Shown here piece by piece: positions 38,868-47,671 of a stretch of 64,000 nucleotides of DNA. Within the stretch, counting starts at the first letter, position 1. Each line of letters starts with the position of its first letter. The translations under genes and the position numbers were made by a program. The notes under the pieces are model-generated. The model saw nothing but the letters and a program-made list of their open reading frames with translations. It was not told where the DNA came from and ran no database searches. Source of the DNA: Halopseudomonas pelagia (GTDB taxonomy: Bacteria; Pseudomonadota; Gammaproteobacteria; Pseudomonadales; Pseudomonadaceae); the NCBI RefSeq assembly GCF_009497895.1, contig NZ_CP033116.1:1054001-1118000 (forward strand), in the 5' to 3' direction.

Positions 38868-39398
38868 TCAGTGCTTGTGCAGGCTCAACTGACGTAGCCG
38901 GAATTGCTCGCGATACAGGTGTGCGAAACCGTGAAGCAACGGATACATGATCGCCCAGCAGATCGCCAGGATCACCGCACTGAGTTGTGTGCCGAGCGGC
39001 AGCCTGACCTCTGCCAGCGCGGCGCCGGCAAAATAGGAGAAGGGCCCGGCAACGGCGCCCAGCACACAGGCCATCCACAGCGGTTTTGCGCTCCAGGCCA
39101 GGCAATGATTCAACGTGGTGCCGAGCATGGCCCACAGCAGCACTAGCCACAGCGGTGCCAGCAGCGGCTCGCCGGTAAATTGGAACACCCCCATCTGCAG
39201 CAGGAACGAATCCAGCGCGGCGCCGGCCAACATAACGCTGACCACCAGCTTGCCTTCAGCCGCCCAGGAACTGATCCAGGTGAAGTGCACGATCAACGCT
39301 GCCAGCGGCACCAGCAACCACACACTGGTACCGCCCAGTACACAGGCAAACCAGCCAGCCTGGAACAGCAACGCATTGGCGATCAATTTCACCGGCAT
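38868..39398 (-). CDS. DUF2878 membrane protein
   Basis: A 176-aa integral membrane protein with about five hydrophobic segments, matching DUF2878 (N-terminus MPVKLIANALLFQAGWFACV and the conserved WISSW and SFLLQMGVF blocks). Its function is not known. It is the last gene of the operon and starts one base after the stop of the Cfa-family gene. Its fixed company with cfa, DUF1365 and photolyase genes in pseudomonads suggests a role in the same membrane-modification process. Confidence 0.85.
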   Translation of the reverse strand: MPVKLIANALLFQAGWFACVLGGTSVWLLVPLAALIVHFTWISSWAAEGKLVVSVMLAGAALDSFLLQMGVFQFTGEPLLAPLWLVLLWAMLGTTLNHCLAWSAKPLWMACVLGAVAGPFSYFAGAALAEVRLPLGTQLSAVILAICWAIMYPLLHGFAHLYREQFRLRQLSLHKH

Positions 39399-39399
39399 A

Positions 39400-40752
39400 T
39401 CAGACTCCCAGATTGTACAAATCGAGTTCCGGCCGGGCGTCTGGTTTGCTCAGCAGTATCTGCGCGGTACCGATTGAGCGTTCGAGAAAACCGCCTTCGC
39501 AGTAACACAGATAGAACTCCCAAAGCCGGAAAAAGTAGTCATCATACCCCAGCTGCTCGAGGTGACCGCGCGCGGTTTTCAGATTCTCGTGCCAGAAGCG
39601 CAGAGTGCGGGCATAGTGGCTGCCGATGTCTTCCAGGTGCAGCATGGACAGGTCCGTGTGCTTGCGAGTCAGTTCACCAATCAGGCTGACGGACGGCAAG
39701 GACCCGCCGGGGAAGATATAACGCTGAATGAAATCAACGCTGCGCCGCGCCTGATCGTAGCGTTGATCGCGGATGGTAATCGCCTGTAGAAGCATCATGC
39801 CGTGCGGCTTGAGCAGTTTCGCGCAGGTTTCAAAGTAGGTACGAAAGTACTCATGCCCAACCGCCTCGACCATTTCGATCGACACCAGCTTGTCGTATTC
39901 GCCGGTCAGTTCGCGGTAGTCCTGCAGCAACAGGGTGATGCGGTCCTGCAGCCCAAGCTCCTCTACCTTGGCGGTGGCGTAGGCCAACTGTTCCTTGGAC
40001 AGGGTGGTGGTGGTCACGCGGCAGCCGTAATGCTGTGCGGCATAGATGGCCATACTGCCCCAGCCGGTGCCGATCTCGAGCAGATGATCATCGGCGGTGA
40101 GCTCCAGCTTGCGGCAGATGCGTTCAAGCTTGTTCAGTTGTGCCTGTTCCAGGTTGTCGCCCTGCGGCGGAAACACCGCGGCGGAGTACATCATGGTCGG
40201 GTCGAGAAAATTCTCGAACAGGTCATTGCCGAGGTCATAGTGCGCCTGTATGTTGCGCCGCGAACCACTCAGGGTATTGCGATTGAATCGGTGCAGCGCT
40301 TTGAGAGCGGGCAGCCCAATGCGGGCAATGCCTTTCTCCATGGCATCCAGCACATCCAGATTACGCACAAATATCTTGGTCACCGCGGTGAGGTCGGGCG
40401 TGGTCCAGAAGCCGTGAATATAGGCCTCCCCCGAACCAATGCTGCCGTTGGTAGCAATCATCGGGTAGGCCGCATGGCTGTGCACGTATATGTCTGCATG
40501 CAGGCCGTCCGCGTCAGGCTGGCCAAAATGCATGATTTCACCCTGGTCATAAACCGTAATGGTGCCGCGTTCGATGGCTTTGAGCTGCTTGAGCACCAGC
40601 GTGCGGCTCAAACGCACCAACCAGCTACGCCGGGTTTTGTCTTCGGCGTTAAGGTCGCGAGTGGCGCCCAGCAATGCTCGGGTGCGTTCACCGGCATCGG
40701 AGTTAATCGGCTCGCAACAGCTGGCTGTTGACTCACCTCGGCTATTTTTCAT
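39400..40752 (-). CDS. Cyclopropane-fatty-acyl-phospholipid synthase family methyltransferase
   Basis: A 450-aa SAM-dependent enzyme of the Cfa/mycolate-methyltransferase family acting on unsaturated acyl chains of membrane phospholipids. The SAM loop is LEIGTGWGSMAIYAA, with the family segments YDLGNDLFENFLDPTMMYS before it and VSIEMVEAVGHEYF after it. A long N-terminal domain (about 1-165) is typical. The context with an FAD amine oxidase-like protein, DUF1365 and photolyase is unlike a housekeeping cfa gene; relatives in light- or singlet-oxygen-controlled clusters make methylated or furan-type fatty acids, which is possible here but not shown. Its start lies 11 bases inside the DUF1365 gene. 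Confidence 0.9.
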   Translation of the reverse strand: MKNSRGESTASCCEPINSDAGERTRALLGATRDLNAEDKTRRSWLVRLSRTLVLKQLKAIERGTITVYDQGEIMHFGQPDADGLHADIYVHSHAAYPMIATNGSIGSGEAYIHGFWTTPDLTAVTKIFVRNLDVLDAMEKGIARIGLPALKALHRFNRNTLSGSRRNIQAHYDLGNDLFENFLDPTMMYSAAVFPPQGDNLEQAQLNKLERICRKLELTADDHLLEIGTGWGSMAIYAAQHYGCRVTTTTLSKEQLAYATAKVEELGLQDRITLLLQDYRELTGEYDKLVSIEMVEAVGHEYFRTYFETCAKLLKPHGMMLLQAITIRDQRYDQARRSVDFIQRYIFPGGSLPSVSLIGELTRKHTDLSMLHLEDIGSHYARTLRFWHENLKTARGHLEQLGYDDYFFRLWEFYLCYCEGGFLERSIGTAQILLSKPDARPELDLYNLGV

Positions 40753-41551
40753 GGGACTGCTCCTTTACCTGAATCGCTGAGGCTGCCGCCGACCTTGCGG
40801 AAGGCGAGTGATGATCGAAAATGGGGATACGCTTGAAGGCCAGTCGCACGGCCTGCCAGTAAATCCCCAGCACGGTTTTGCCTACCATGAACGGGAAGGA
40901 CAATGCCTCGCGCCGCAGCAATGCGGCGCTGAGTGGCTGACGTGAGAGCGTTAAGGTGGCGTCGAACAAACGGGTACTGTCCTGCCAGTCCTCCATGTGC
41001 ACCATCAAGGTGTCGGCTGGCCGGTTGAAACGCATGCGATAGGTCAGTTCCTGCGGCAAAAACGGCGATACGTGGAACGCCTTGTCGAGTTCGAAGTGCT
41101 GCAGCGGCTGTGCCGGATCGGTGGCCATGACATAGCAGAAACGCTCGCGCCAAGGCGTGTTGGATACTTCGGCAATAATCGCCTGTAGTTGGTTTTGCTG
41201 ATCGTGGCAGTAAAAAAACGAGACCGGATTGAATAACATGCCGAAACTGCGAACCTGCGTCAGTACGCGTACCGGCCCATCCAGTTGTTTGCCTAATTGC
41301 TCCTTGACCAGGCGCCTGGCCGTGTCACTCAGGCTTTCACCGTCATTATGCTGATCCTTGAGGTAGTCACACTCACTGAAGCGCATGGGTGACCACCAAC
41401 GCCCCGACCATAAGCCGCTCAGCGAGAACACGCTCTGTTGCTCACTCAGGTCCAGCCACAGCAGGCTGATCCGGTAGCGAAAGTGGTGTTTGCGCGGGGC
41501 ATGTCGCCGATGGCGAATCACCCCGGTATAGAGCGCGCTGTTCAGCGACAT
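40742..41551 (-). CDS. DUF1365 domain-containing protein
   Basis: A 269-aa protein of the DUF1365 family, starting MSLNSALYTGVIRHRRHAPRKHHF, with the conserved blocks YRISLLWLDL, FNPVSFFYCHD and ELTYRMRFNRPADTLMVHM. No membrane segment is obvious. The function is unknown, but the family is nearly always next to an FAD-dependent amine-oxidase-like gene and a cfa-like gene, as here. It overlaps the FAD gene by one base and the cfa-like gene by 11. Confidence 0.9.
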   Translation of the reverse strand: MSLNSALYTGVIRHRRHAPRKHHFRYRISLLWLDLSEQQSVFSLSGLWSGRWWSPMRFSECDYLKDQHNDGESLSDTARRLVKEQLGKQLDGPVRVLTQVRSFGMLFNPVSFFYCHDQQNQLQAIIAEVSNTPWRERFCYVMATDPAQPLQHFELDKAFHVSPFLPQELTYRMRFNRPADTLMVHMEDWQDSTRLFDATLTLSRQPLSAALLRREALSFPFMVGKTVLGIYWQAVRLAFKRIPIFDHHSPSARSAAASAIQVKEQSHEK

Positions 41552-42798
41552 CAGACACTCTCCCCGAGCGCTTCAGTGACCCGTAGCGCGCTCATCACAC
41601 CATCCTCATGGAAACCATTGGCCCAGTATGCGCCGCAGAAGTAGGTATGGTTTGCACCGAGCACCTCCTGCCAGCGTGCCTGAGCTGCTGCGGCCGCCAG
41701 ACTGAACTGCGGATGTGCATAACTGAACTGGCGGAGAATTTTCGCCGGGTCGATGGCGTCGGTCTGATTGAGGCTGACGCAGAAGGTGGTGTCTGACTTG
41801 ATGCCTTGCAGAATATTCATGTTATAGGTCACCGCAGCGGCGCGCTGCTGGGTGCTATCGAGCCGATAATTCCAGCTGGCCCAGGCCAGTTTGCGTCGTG
41901 GCAGAAGAGCAGTATCGGTATGCAGCACCACTTCGTTGTCGGCATAGCCGATGGCGCCAAGAATGGACTGCTCGGTTTCAGTTGGCTGAGCCAGTAAACG
42001 CAGCGCCTGAGCGCTGTGGCAAGCGAGGATGACCTTGTCGAAGCGTTCTTCGCCGTTCTGGCTGGTCACGGTCACCCCCTGCTCATCGCGGCTGATGCTC
42101 TGCACTGGACAGTTAAGGTGAATTGAATCCTTGAACGGGGCAATCAGCGGCTCGATATAGGAGCGTGAGCCACCGCTGATAACCCGCCATTGCGGCCGGT
42201 CGCTGACTGACAGCAACCCGTGGTTCTTAAAAAAGCGCACGAAGAAGGCCAGCGGGAAGGCCAGCATGTCGGCCAGTGACATCGACCAGATCGCGGCGCC
42301 CATCGGAACGATGTAATGTTCGGTAAAGCGTTGCCCGTAACCCTTGGCACGCAGATAGTCGCCCAGGGTGGTCTCGCTGTGAATGCGGCCGCAGTCGAGG
42401 TCGTCCAGCGCTTCACGGTTGAAGCGCAGAATATCGCGCACCATGCCAATAAAGCCGGGGGAAAGCAGGTTGCTGCGCTGGGCGAACAGGCTGTTGATAC
42501 TATGGCCGTTGTACTCCAACCCGGTCGCAGGCTGGTTCACCGAAAAGCTCATTTCGGTTTCTTGCGATGCCACGCCCAATTGATCCATCAGGCGAATAAA
42601 GTTCGGGTAGGTCCAGTCGTTGAAAACGATAAAGCCGGTGTCTATCGCGTATGCCTTGCCCTCGACTTCTACGTCGACCGTATGGGTATGCCCGCCAATC
42701 CAGTCTGCCGCTTCAAATACGCTGACATCATGCTGGCGCGAGAGCATGCGGGCGCTGACCAGACCGGAGATGCCGGAACCAACGATCGCGATCCGCAT
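41551..42798 (-). CDS. FAD-dependent amine-oxidase-like protein
   Basis: A 415-aa flavoprotein. The FAD Rossmann motif GSGISG is at residues 7-12, followed by the acidic end of strand two (VFEAADWIGGHTHT) and the signature DTGFIVFNDWTYPNF. The family is annotated as NAD/FAD-binding protein or amine oxidase and resembles desaturase-type flavoproteins. In clusters with cfa and DUF1365 it may oxidise or desaturate a fatty acyl chain; the substrate is not evident. It overlaps its neighbours by one base on each side. Confidence 0.9.
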   Translation of the reverse strand: MRIAIVGSGISGLVSARMLSRQHDVSVFEAADWIGGHTHTVDVEVEGKAYAIDTGFIVFNDWTYPNFIRLMDQLGVASQETEMSFSVNQPATGLEYNGHSINSLFAQRSNLLSPGFIGMVRDILRFNREALDDLDCGRIHSETTLGDYLRAKGYGQRFTEHYIVPMGAAIWSMSLADMLAFPLAFFVRFFKNHGLLSVSDRPQWRVISGGSRSYIEPLIAPFKDSIHLNCPVQSISRDEQGVTVTSQNGEERFDKVILACHSAQALRLLAQPTETEQSILGAIGYADNEVVLHTDTALLPRRKLAWASWNYRLDSTQQRAAAVTYNMNILQGIKSDTTFCVSLNQTDAIDPAKILRQFSYAHPQFSLAAAAAQARWQEVLGANHTYFCGAYWANGFHEDGVMSALRVTEALGESV

Positions 42799-43571
42799 TA
42801 TGACGCTTCCTTGTTCGATGCCGGGCGCGCCATGCCTTTGGTCAGCGCAAAGCGCAGCCGATTGGGCAAGCTGCCCATCAGCTTGAGCACGGTAATAAAC
42901 GGGCCGGGGAAACTGACTTCGCGTTTGCCCTTTTCAATGCCCTTGATAATGATCGCGGCGGCATCGTCGCTGTTGACCTGCATCGGCATGGGGAAATCAT
43001 TGCCCGCGGTCAGCGGTGTCTCGACAAAGCCAGGGCTGACCAGCGTCACGCCGATATTCCACTGCGCCAAATCCAGCTCCAGAGACTGAAACAGGTAACG
43101 GATCGCTGCCTTGGAGGCGCCGTAGGCAGCGGCGCGGGGCAGAGGGCAGAAGGTCACGCTGCTGCCTACGCCGACCAAGCGCGGCTGCGTGCCCTTGCGC
43201 AACAGGGGTAATGCCGCCTCGATGCATTGCACCGTACCCTGGACATTGGCCTGCATGACCCGCTGAAACATCGCCGATTCGAACTCGGCAATGTCGACGT
43301 ATTCGCAGGTGCCGGCATTCAGAATCGCCCAGTCGAGTGCGCCCCAGGCGTTTTCTATCCGCACGCCCACCTGGCGTACGGCCTCTGCGTCGGTCATGTC
43401 TACCGGCAATACCAGTATTTGCCCTGGAAAGCGGTCGGCCAGTTGTTGAAGCGGGTCCTCGCGCCGGGCGCTGACTGCAATCAGATGACCTTCGATCGCC
43501 AGCTGTTCGGCAATGGACTGGCCAATGCCGCTGGACGCACCAGTTAGCCAGATACGTTTTTGCGTGCTCAT
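42798..43571 (-). CDS. Short-chain dehydrogenase/reductase
   Basis: A 257-aa classical SDR. The cofactor motif TGASSGIG starts near residue 10, NAG is in AILNAGTCEYV, and the catalytic residues are in the segment VGVGSSV and YGASK. A longer frame begins at 43796, but ATG 43571 (MSTQKRIWLTGAS) fits the family and overlaps the stop of the SnoaL-like gene (ATGA). The C-terminal tail is basic (LPNRLRFALTKGMARPASNK). The substrate is unknown. Confidence 0.92.
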   Translation of the reverse strand: MSTQKRIWLTGASSGIGQSIAEQLAIEGHLIAVSARREDPLQQLADRFPGQILVLPVDMTDAEAVRQVGVRIENAWGALDWAILNAGTCEYVDIAEFESAMFQRVMQANVQGTVQCIEAALPLLRKGTQPRLVGVGSSVTFCPLPRAAAYGASKAAIRYLFQSLELDLAQWNIGVTLVSPGFVETPLTAGNDFPMPMQVNSDDAAAIIIKGIEKGKREVSFPGPFITVLKLMGSLPNRLRFALTKGMARPASNKEAS

Positions 43572-43996
43572 GCCAGTCTCCTTTTCAGCCAGTGGATGAT
43601 CCCGCCGAGCAGCGGAATGTGCTCGTACAGCAACGCGCCAGCGTCGTAATAGTCGATATGTCTGGTCACCCGCTGATTCTCGAAGAAGATACAGCTGCAG
43701 CCCTCCACCTGTATTTCCCGGCCCTTGTTCAGCCGCGGATGGCAGAAGGTCATGGTCCAGCGCAGTAATGCCTGGCCATCGCGCACGCTGTCGCACTGGT
43801 GGAAATCAAAATCGATATGCGTGACGTTGGCGTACAGCTGTTCAAAGTAATCGCGCATGGCCTCGAGGCCCCGTACATCGTGCAGCGGGTCGGTGAAGTG
43901 CACGTCAGGGGCATAGATTTCCGTCAGCCGGTCAAGGTTATGCTTGTCCAGTTCGGCGAAGGTTTTGGCGAAAAACGCCGGAAAGTCTTCAGTCAT
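43568..43996 (-). CDS. SnoaL/NTF2-like protein
   Basis: A 142-aa protein with the cone-shaped NTF2/SnoaL fold pattern: an N-terminal helix pair (FAKTFAELDKHNLDRLTEIYAPDVHFTDP), a sheet with FDFHQCDSV and a C-terminal HIDYYDAGALLYEHIP strand-helix. Such proteins bind or isomerise small hydrophobic molecules. ATG 43996 lies 8 bases inside the photolyase gene and has AAGGTGA just upstream; the longer frame from 44098 runs deep into the photolyase gene and is rejected. Confidence 0.86.
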   Translation of the reverse strand: MTEDFPAFFAKTFAELDKHNLDRLTEIYAPDVHFTDPLHDVRGLEAMRDYFEQLYANVTHIDFDFHQCDSVRDGQALLRWTMTFCHPRLNKGREIQVEGCSCIFFENQRVTRHIDYYDAGALLYEHIPLLGGIIHWLKRRLA

Positions 43997-45422
43997 GCTG
44001 GTCACCTTGTTGTTTGAAGACGTCCAGAGCCCGCCTGCGGCTTTGACCCAGGTCGACCAGTGGCGCGGGGTAATCTGATGAGGCAAATAAATCGTCAACC
44101 GGCGGCTGATGAATCTGTTTGCTGGACAGGTGCCCGATCTCTGGCACCCAGGTGCGGATGAAGTCGCCCTGCGGATCGAATTTGCGTGATTGGGTCACCG
44201 CATTGAAGATGCGGAAGTAGGGCGCCGAATCGGTGCCGGTGGAAGCGCTCCATTGCCAGCCGCCGTTGTTGGCCGCGAGGTCGCCATCGATCAGCTGCTG
44301 CATAAACCAGCGTTCGCCGTGCTTCCAGTCAATCAACAGATTCTTGGTCAGGAACATGGCGGTGAGCATGCGCAGACGGTTGTGCATCCAGCCGGTGGTC
44401 AGCAATTGGCGCATTGCCGCATCAATAATCGGGATGCCGGTGCGCCCCTGCTGCCAGGCTTCCAGCGCCGGAGAGTCATCTCTCCAGGGAATGCTTTCCA
44501 TCTCCGGGCGAAAGGCCCGGTGCATGGATACGCGCGGATAGCAGACCAGAATATGTTTGTAGAACTCGCGCCATAGCAGCTCGTTGACCCAAGTAATAGC
44601 GCCGGGGTTGCCCGAGTCGAACTCGCCCTGATTAGCGCTGATTGCGGCGTGCAGGCATTGGCGGGGGGAGAGCACACCTGCTACCAGGTACGCTGAAAGC
44701 CGGCTGGTGCCATCCACGTCGGGAAGATCACGGGCGCTGTCGTAATCGGCCATGATCTGTTCGGTAAACAGGATCAGACGTTCACTGGCAGCGTCTTCTC
44801 CAGCCGGCCAGAGCGAGCGCTGCTGGGTGGTGGCGGGCTGGTAACCGGCAATTTGCCTGGGTACCGCGTCAGCCTTGATGCCGGTCTCCTGCTGTTCGTC
44901 CGGTGCGGGCAAGCAGGCGGGCAGGCTCTCATGCAGCCGTTGGTAAGCCTGTTTGCGGAATTGGCTGTAGACCTTGAACATGCTGCCGGCCTGGGTCAGG
45001 AGGCTACCGGGTTTGAACAGAATCAGGTCGGTGAAGCGTTCGCACTGCAGGCCTGGTGCAGTGAACGCAGCAGCTACCGCATCATCGCGCTGTTGTTCAT
45101 GTACACCGTATTCGTCATTGAAAAACAGCGCCTGCGCATCCAGGTCCGCGGCCAGATCCAGCAATAGTTGCGCTGCATCTGCCCATTTATCTGCGCTGAG
45201 TATCTTCAGCGGTATATTTAACCTGGCGAGCTGCTCGCTAAGCTGCTCCAGATTGCGCCGCCAAAAGTCTACCTTCACAGGCGCGTCATCATGTTCTAGC
45301 CAGGTCTCAGGGGTGAGCAAGCACACAGCCACCACCGGCCCATTTTGGCTGGCGTGCCAGAGGGCGTGGTTGTCGTGCAGGCGCAGATCATTGCGCAGCC
45401 AGCATAGTTGTATTGCACTCAT
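43989..45422 (-). CDS. phrB: Deoxyribodipyrimidine photo-lyase
   Basis: A 477-aa class I CPD photolyase that repairs UV-induced pyrimidine dimers with blue light. The N-terminal antenna domain begins IQLCWLRNDLRLHDNHAL and the C-terminal FAD domain holds the characteristic WMHNRLRM, NNGGWQWSASTGTDSAPYFRIFN split by family positions, and FDPQGDFIRTWVPE. The ATG overlaps the MerR-like gene stop (45419-45422). P. aeruginosa has phr at the same place (PA4660). Confidence 0.95.
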   Translation of the reverse strand: MSAIQLCWLRNDLRLHDNHALWHASQNGPVVAVCLLTPETWLEHDDAPVKVDFWRRNLEQLSEQLARLNIPLKILSADKWADAAQLLLDLAADLDAQALFFNDEYGVHEQQRDDAVAAAFTAPGLQCERFTDLILFKPGSLLTQAGSMFKVYSQFRKQAYQRLHESLPACLPAPDEQQETGIKADAVPRQIAGYQPATTQQRSLWPAGEDAASERLILFTEQIMADYDSARDLPDVDGTSRLSAYLVAGVLSPRQCLHAAISANQGEFDSGNPGAITWVNELLWREFYKHILVCYPRVSMHRAFRPEMESIPWRDDSPALEAWQQGRTGIPIIDAAMRQLLTTGWMHNRLRMLTAMFLTKNLLIDWKHGERWFMQQLIDGDLAANNGGWQWSASTGTDSAPYFRIFNAVTQSRKFDPQGDFIRTWVPEIGHLSSKQIHQPPVDDLFASSDYPAPLVDLGQSRRRALDVFKQQGDQHD

Positions 45423-46315
45423 TGCAATGTCCTTAGCTGAGCCAGCAAGAGAGGGTAAGCAATGCTGGCGCGCTCAGGCAGCGCCAGTATGCCGAGTTCG
45501 GCAAGCTCTTGTTCATGGATGCGCGCCGCGGGACCGGCGACTATCACCGGTACCGGCTGCAGCTGAACCAGTTTGGGTAGTTGCCGGCGCAGTTGATTTA
45601 ATGCCAGCGCCTGGCTGCTGAAAAACAGCATGGCGCGGGGCTGGCAGCGCTCTGCCAGCAGGGCCAATTCACTTGCAGGTACTTCCCATTCCAACATGCA
45701 AAACGGAATGCCTTGGGCATTGAGCATTAACGCCAATAGCCAGATACCGGCTTCGCAGTGCTGCTCGGATAAATTGACCAGGAGTATTGGGCGGCCATGC
45801 AACTGGCTGTTTTTCGCGTGCAGGTGAGCGGCGAGATTGCTACGCAGCCAACTGTGGCAGAAGACCATTTCCAACTGGCTGCCGAACTGACCCTGCCAGC
45901 GCTGCTGCAGCTGCTCCAGCACCGGCTCCAACAGAAAATGACACAGACGGTCGGCATCATGCCGTTGAAGCGTAACGCTCAGGATGCGGTCGAGTTCGGC
46001 AGCATCGTATTGCACAAATGCCTGGATCATCACTCGCCGCATTTCATGCCAGGGGGAGTTCGCGTCTTCGTCCACTGGCTGCGGAGCATGCAGTAGCTCC
46101 TTTACCTGCCCAACTGCTACACCGCGCCCAAGCCAGGTGAGGATGTCCTGAATTTGCTGCACGTTTTCTTCGGTATACAGGCGGTGACCCTTGCCCGTGC
46201 GATGCGGCGTAATGAGACCATAACGACGCTCCCAGGCCCGTAGAGTGACTGCGTTGACGCCCGTCACTCGGGATACTTCGCGAATGGGCAACATGATGCT
46301 GGACGGCATGCTCAT
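45419..46315 (-). CDS. MerR-family regulator, LitR/CarH-like without an obvious cobalamin ligand
   Basis: A 298-aa regulator. The MerR DNA-binding domain covers about residues 8-75 (LPIREVSRVTGVNAVTLRAWERRYGL, then HRLYTEENV). The C-terminal two thirds resemble the helical and Rossmann cobalamin-binding domains of LitR/CarH (WQGQFGSQLEMVFCHSWLR and the ILLVNLSEQHCEAG strand). The Trp-x9-Glu-His signature of light-sensing CarH reads Trp140-x8-Glu149-Met150, and the DxHxxG loop is altered, so direct B12 photosensing is doubtful. P. putida has such class II LitR homologues that respond to light. It is first in the eight-gene operon and likely controls it. M8 is an alternative start. Confidence 0.88.
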   Translation of the reverse strand: MSMPSSIMLPIREVSRVTGVNAVTLRAWERRYGLITPHRTGKGHRLYTEENVQQIQDILTWLGRGVAVGQVKELLHAPQPVDEDANSPWHEMRRVMIQAFVQYDAAELDRILSVTLQRHDADRLCHFLLEPVLEQLQQRWQGQFGSQLEMVFCHSWLRSNLAAHLHAKNSQLHGRPILLVNLSEQHCEAGIWLLALMLNAQGIPFCMLEWEVPASELALLAERCQPRAMLFFSSQALALNQLRRQLPKLVQLQPVPVIVAGPAARIHEQELAELGILALPERASIAYPLLLAQLRTLQ

Positions 46316-46380
46316 GAACGCTCCACTTTAGAGGCGGCACATGGCAGTGAGCTGTAGATTGATAGCATGGCGACTCCTGG

Positions 46381-46439
46381 CTTATACAGCGTTATAGTTC
46401 TGTATAAGATTTAGTGTACACCAGCTATATTATTGTACA
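46381..46439. promoter_or_regulatory. Candidate operator/promoter of the MerR-phr operon
   Basis: Upstream of the MerR gene lies a perfect 9-bp inverted repeat CTTATACAG (46381-46389) and CTGTATAAG (46400-46408) with a 10-base spacer, followed by two TGTACA sites (46415-46420 and 46434-46439). The stretch is AT-rich compared with its surroundings. TGTACA-type elements are, from memory, typical of LitR/CarH-like MerR operators, and autoregulation is usual in the family. The exact -35 and -10 boxes are not clear. Confidence 0.6.
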
Positions 46440-46460
46440 AGTATTAGTCGCAGTTGCAGA

Positions 46461-46679
46461 CTAACGCCATCCCGCCTGCCATTGCTTGCTGTCTTTCAAC
46501 AGCTTCCATGGCAGACGCTGAGTGCGCTTGGTCAGTACCGCCTGGAGGTCTACGCTGACCACTGCTTCTTCCTGCTCGTCCAGTTGGCAATCGGTCACGA
46601 TAAAATGCTTCTCACGTTGCAGCGGCTGGACTGCGGTCCATTTCGACAGTAGCAGCTTGCGCGGATTGATTTGATTCAT
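46461..46679 (-). CDS. TIGR02450 family Trp-rich small protein
   Basis: A 72-aa protein starting MNQINPRKLLLSKWTAVQP, matching the TIGR02450 family (KLLLSKWTAV, EKHFIV, LPWKLLKDSKQWQAGW). Function is unknown; the family often accompanies photolyase or oxidoreductase genes. The frame extends upstream to 46751, but ATG 46679 overlaps the stop of the oxidoreductase gene (ATGA at 46676-46679) and matches the family start. Confidence 0.85.
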   Translation of the reverse strand: MNQINPRKLLLSKWTAVQPLQREKHFIVTDCQLDEQEEAVVSVDLQAVLTKRTQRLPWKLLKDSKQWQAGWR

Positions 46680-47671
46680 CGCTTCTCCATCAACGTGTTC
46701 GCCGCTTGCTGCCCGCTGAGCCAGGCGTTTTCGACCCGCCCACCCATGCACCAGTCACCGCATACGTACAGGTCCTTTTCTGGCGCGGCCAGCGCACCCC
46801 AGTTGCAGGCATCGGCTGGTCGGGCGTAGAGCCAGCGATGGGCGTGGGTAAACAGCGGTTCCGGCAAGCTGCAGCCAATAACTTCAGCAAAGGCGACGAG
46901 CAGCTCGCGGGTAATTTCCTGGGCGTCCACTTGCAGATGCTCACTGGCCCACTTGGGGGTGGATTGCAGCACCCAGCTATCCTGCCCGGTGCGGCCCGGC
47001 TTGCTGCTATTTCGGGAGATCCAGTCCAACGCGCCAGCTCGAACGAAACACGCTTCGACGGGTGTGGGCAGGGGGTCGGAAAAGGCCACCGCCAATGCCC
47101 AGCCAGGTTGCATTTGCACCTGCGCCGCGGCGTGGGCCAGTTGTGGCGATTGCTCCAACAATGCCACTGCCTGGGGTGCGGGGGTGGCAACGATAACGCG
47201 GTCAAAGGGGCCGTGCTGGTGTTGCTGCTCATCGACCAGCAGCCAGTGCTTGTCTTCATGCCGAACAAGGTGACTGATACGCGTCTGGCTAGCAAAGTCC
47301 AGTCCTTGCAGTAGCTGCCTGGTCAGGCCAGTCATGCGCGGCGCGCCGACGAAGCGTTGCTGGTCATCCGCCGCGCTGCGCAAGCCGTTTTGGTCGTAGG
47401 CGTACAGGGCTGGCGCCCATTCGGCGACCCATCCGTTGTCGAGCCAGGTCTTGAGTTCGTGACGGAATCGCGAATCACGGGCGGTGAAATACTGGGCGCC
47501 CATGTCCAGATCGCCCACTTCGGTACGCTTGCTGTTCATCCGTCCGCCGCTGCCGCGGCTTTTGTCGAACAGCTTGACGCTATGGCCCGCGCGACTTAAA
47601 GCGGTGGCGGCGCTGATACCGGCCATGCCGGCGCCGATGACAGCGATATTGTAAGGGTGAGTCATGGTCAT
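46676..47671 (-). CDS. Renalase-like FAD-dependent oxidoreductase
   Basis: A 331-aa flavoprotein with the FAD motif GAGMAGISAA near residue 13, the acidic strand end LFDKSRGSGGRMNSKR and the segment DLDMGAQYFTARD, all as in bacterial renalase-like NAD(P)/FAD proteins. Renalases oxidise off-pathway dihydro-NAD(P) isomers; whether this one does is unknown. It may start at ATG 47671 or at the ATG two codons later; AGGGA lies just upstream. It is coupled to the Trp-rich protein gene and its upstream region has the same TGTAYA elements as the MerR operon. Confidence 0.85.
   Translation of the reverse strand: MTMTHPYNIAVIGAGMAGISAATALSRAGHSVKLFDKSRGSGGRMNSKRTEVGDLDMGAQYFTARDSRFRHELKTWLDNGWVAEWAPALYAYDQNGLRSAADDQQRFVGAPRMTGLTRQLLQGLDFASQTRISHLVRHEDKHWLLVDEQQHQHGPFDRVIVATPAPQAVALLEQSPQLAHAAAQVQMQPGWALAVAFSDPLPTPVEACFVRAGALDWISRNSSKPGRTGQDSWVLQSTPKWASEHLQVDAQEITRELLVAFAEVIGCSLPEPLFTHAHRWLYARPADACNWGALAAPEKDLYVCGDWCMGGRVENAWLSGQQAANTLMEKR

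Noticed and set aside
39802..40731. 309-codon plus-strand frame opposite the Cfa-family gene
   Set aside because: It is the complement of a clear methyltransferase gene inside an overlapping operon and has no homology features.
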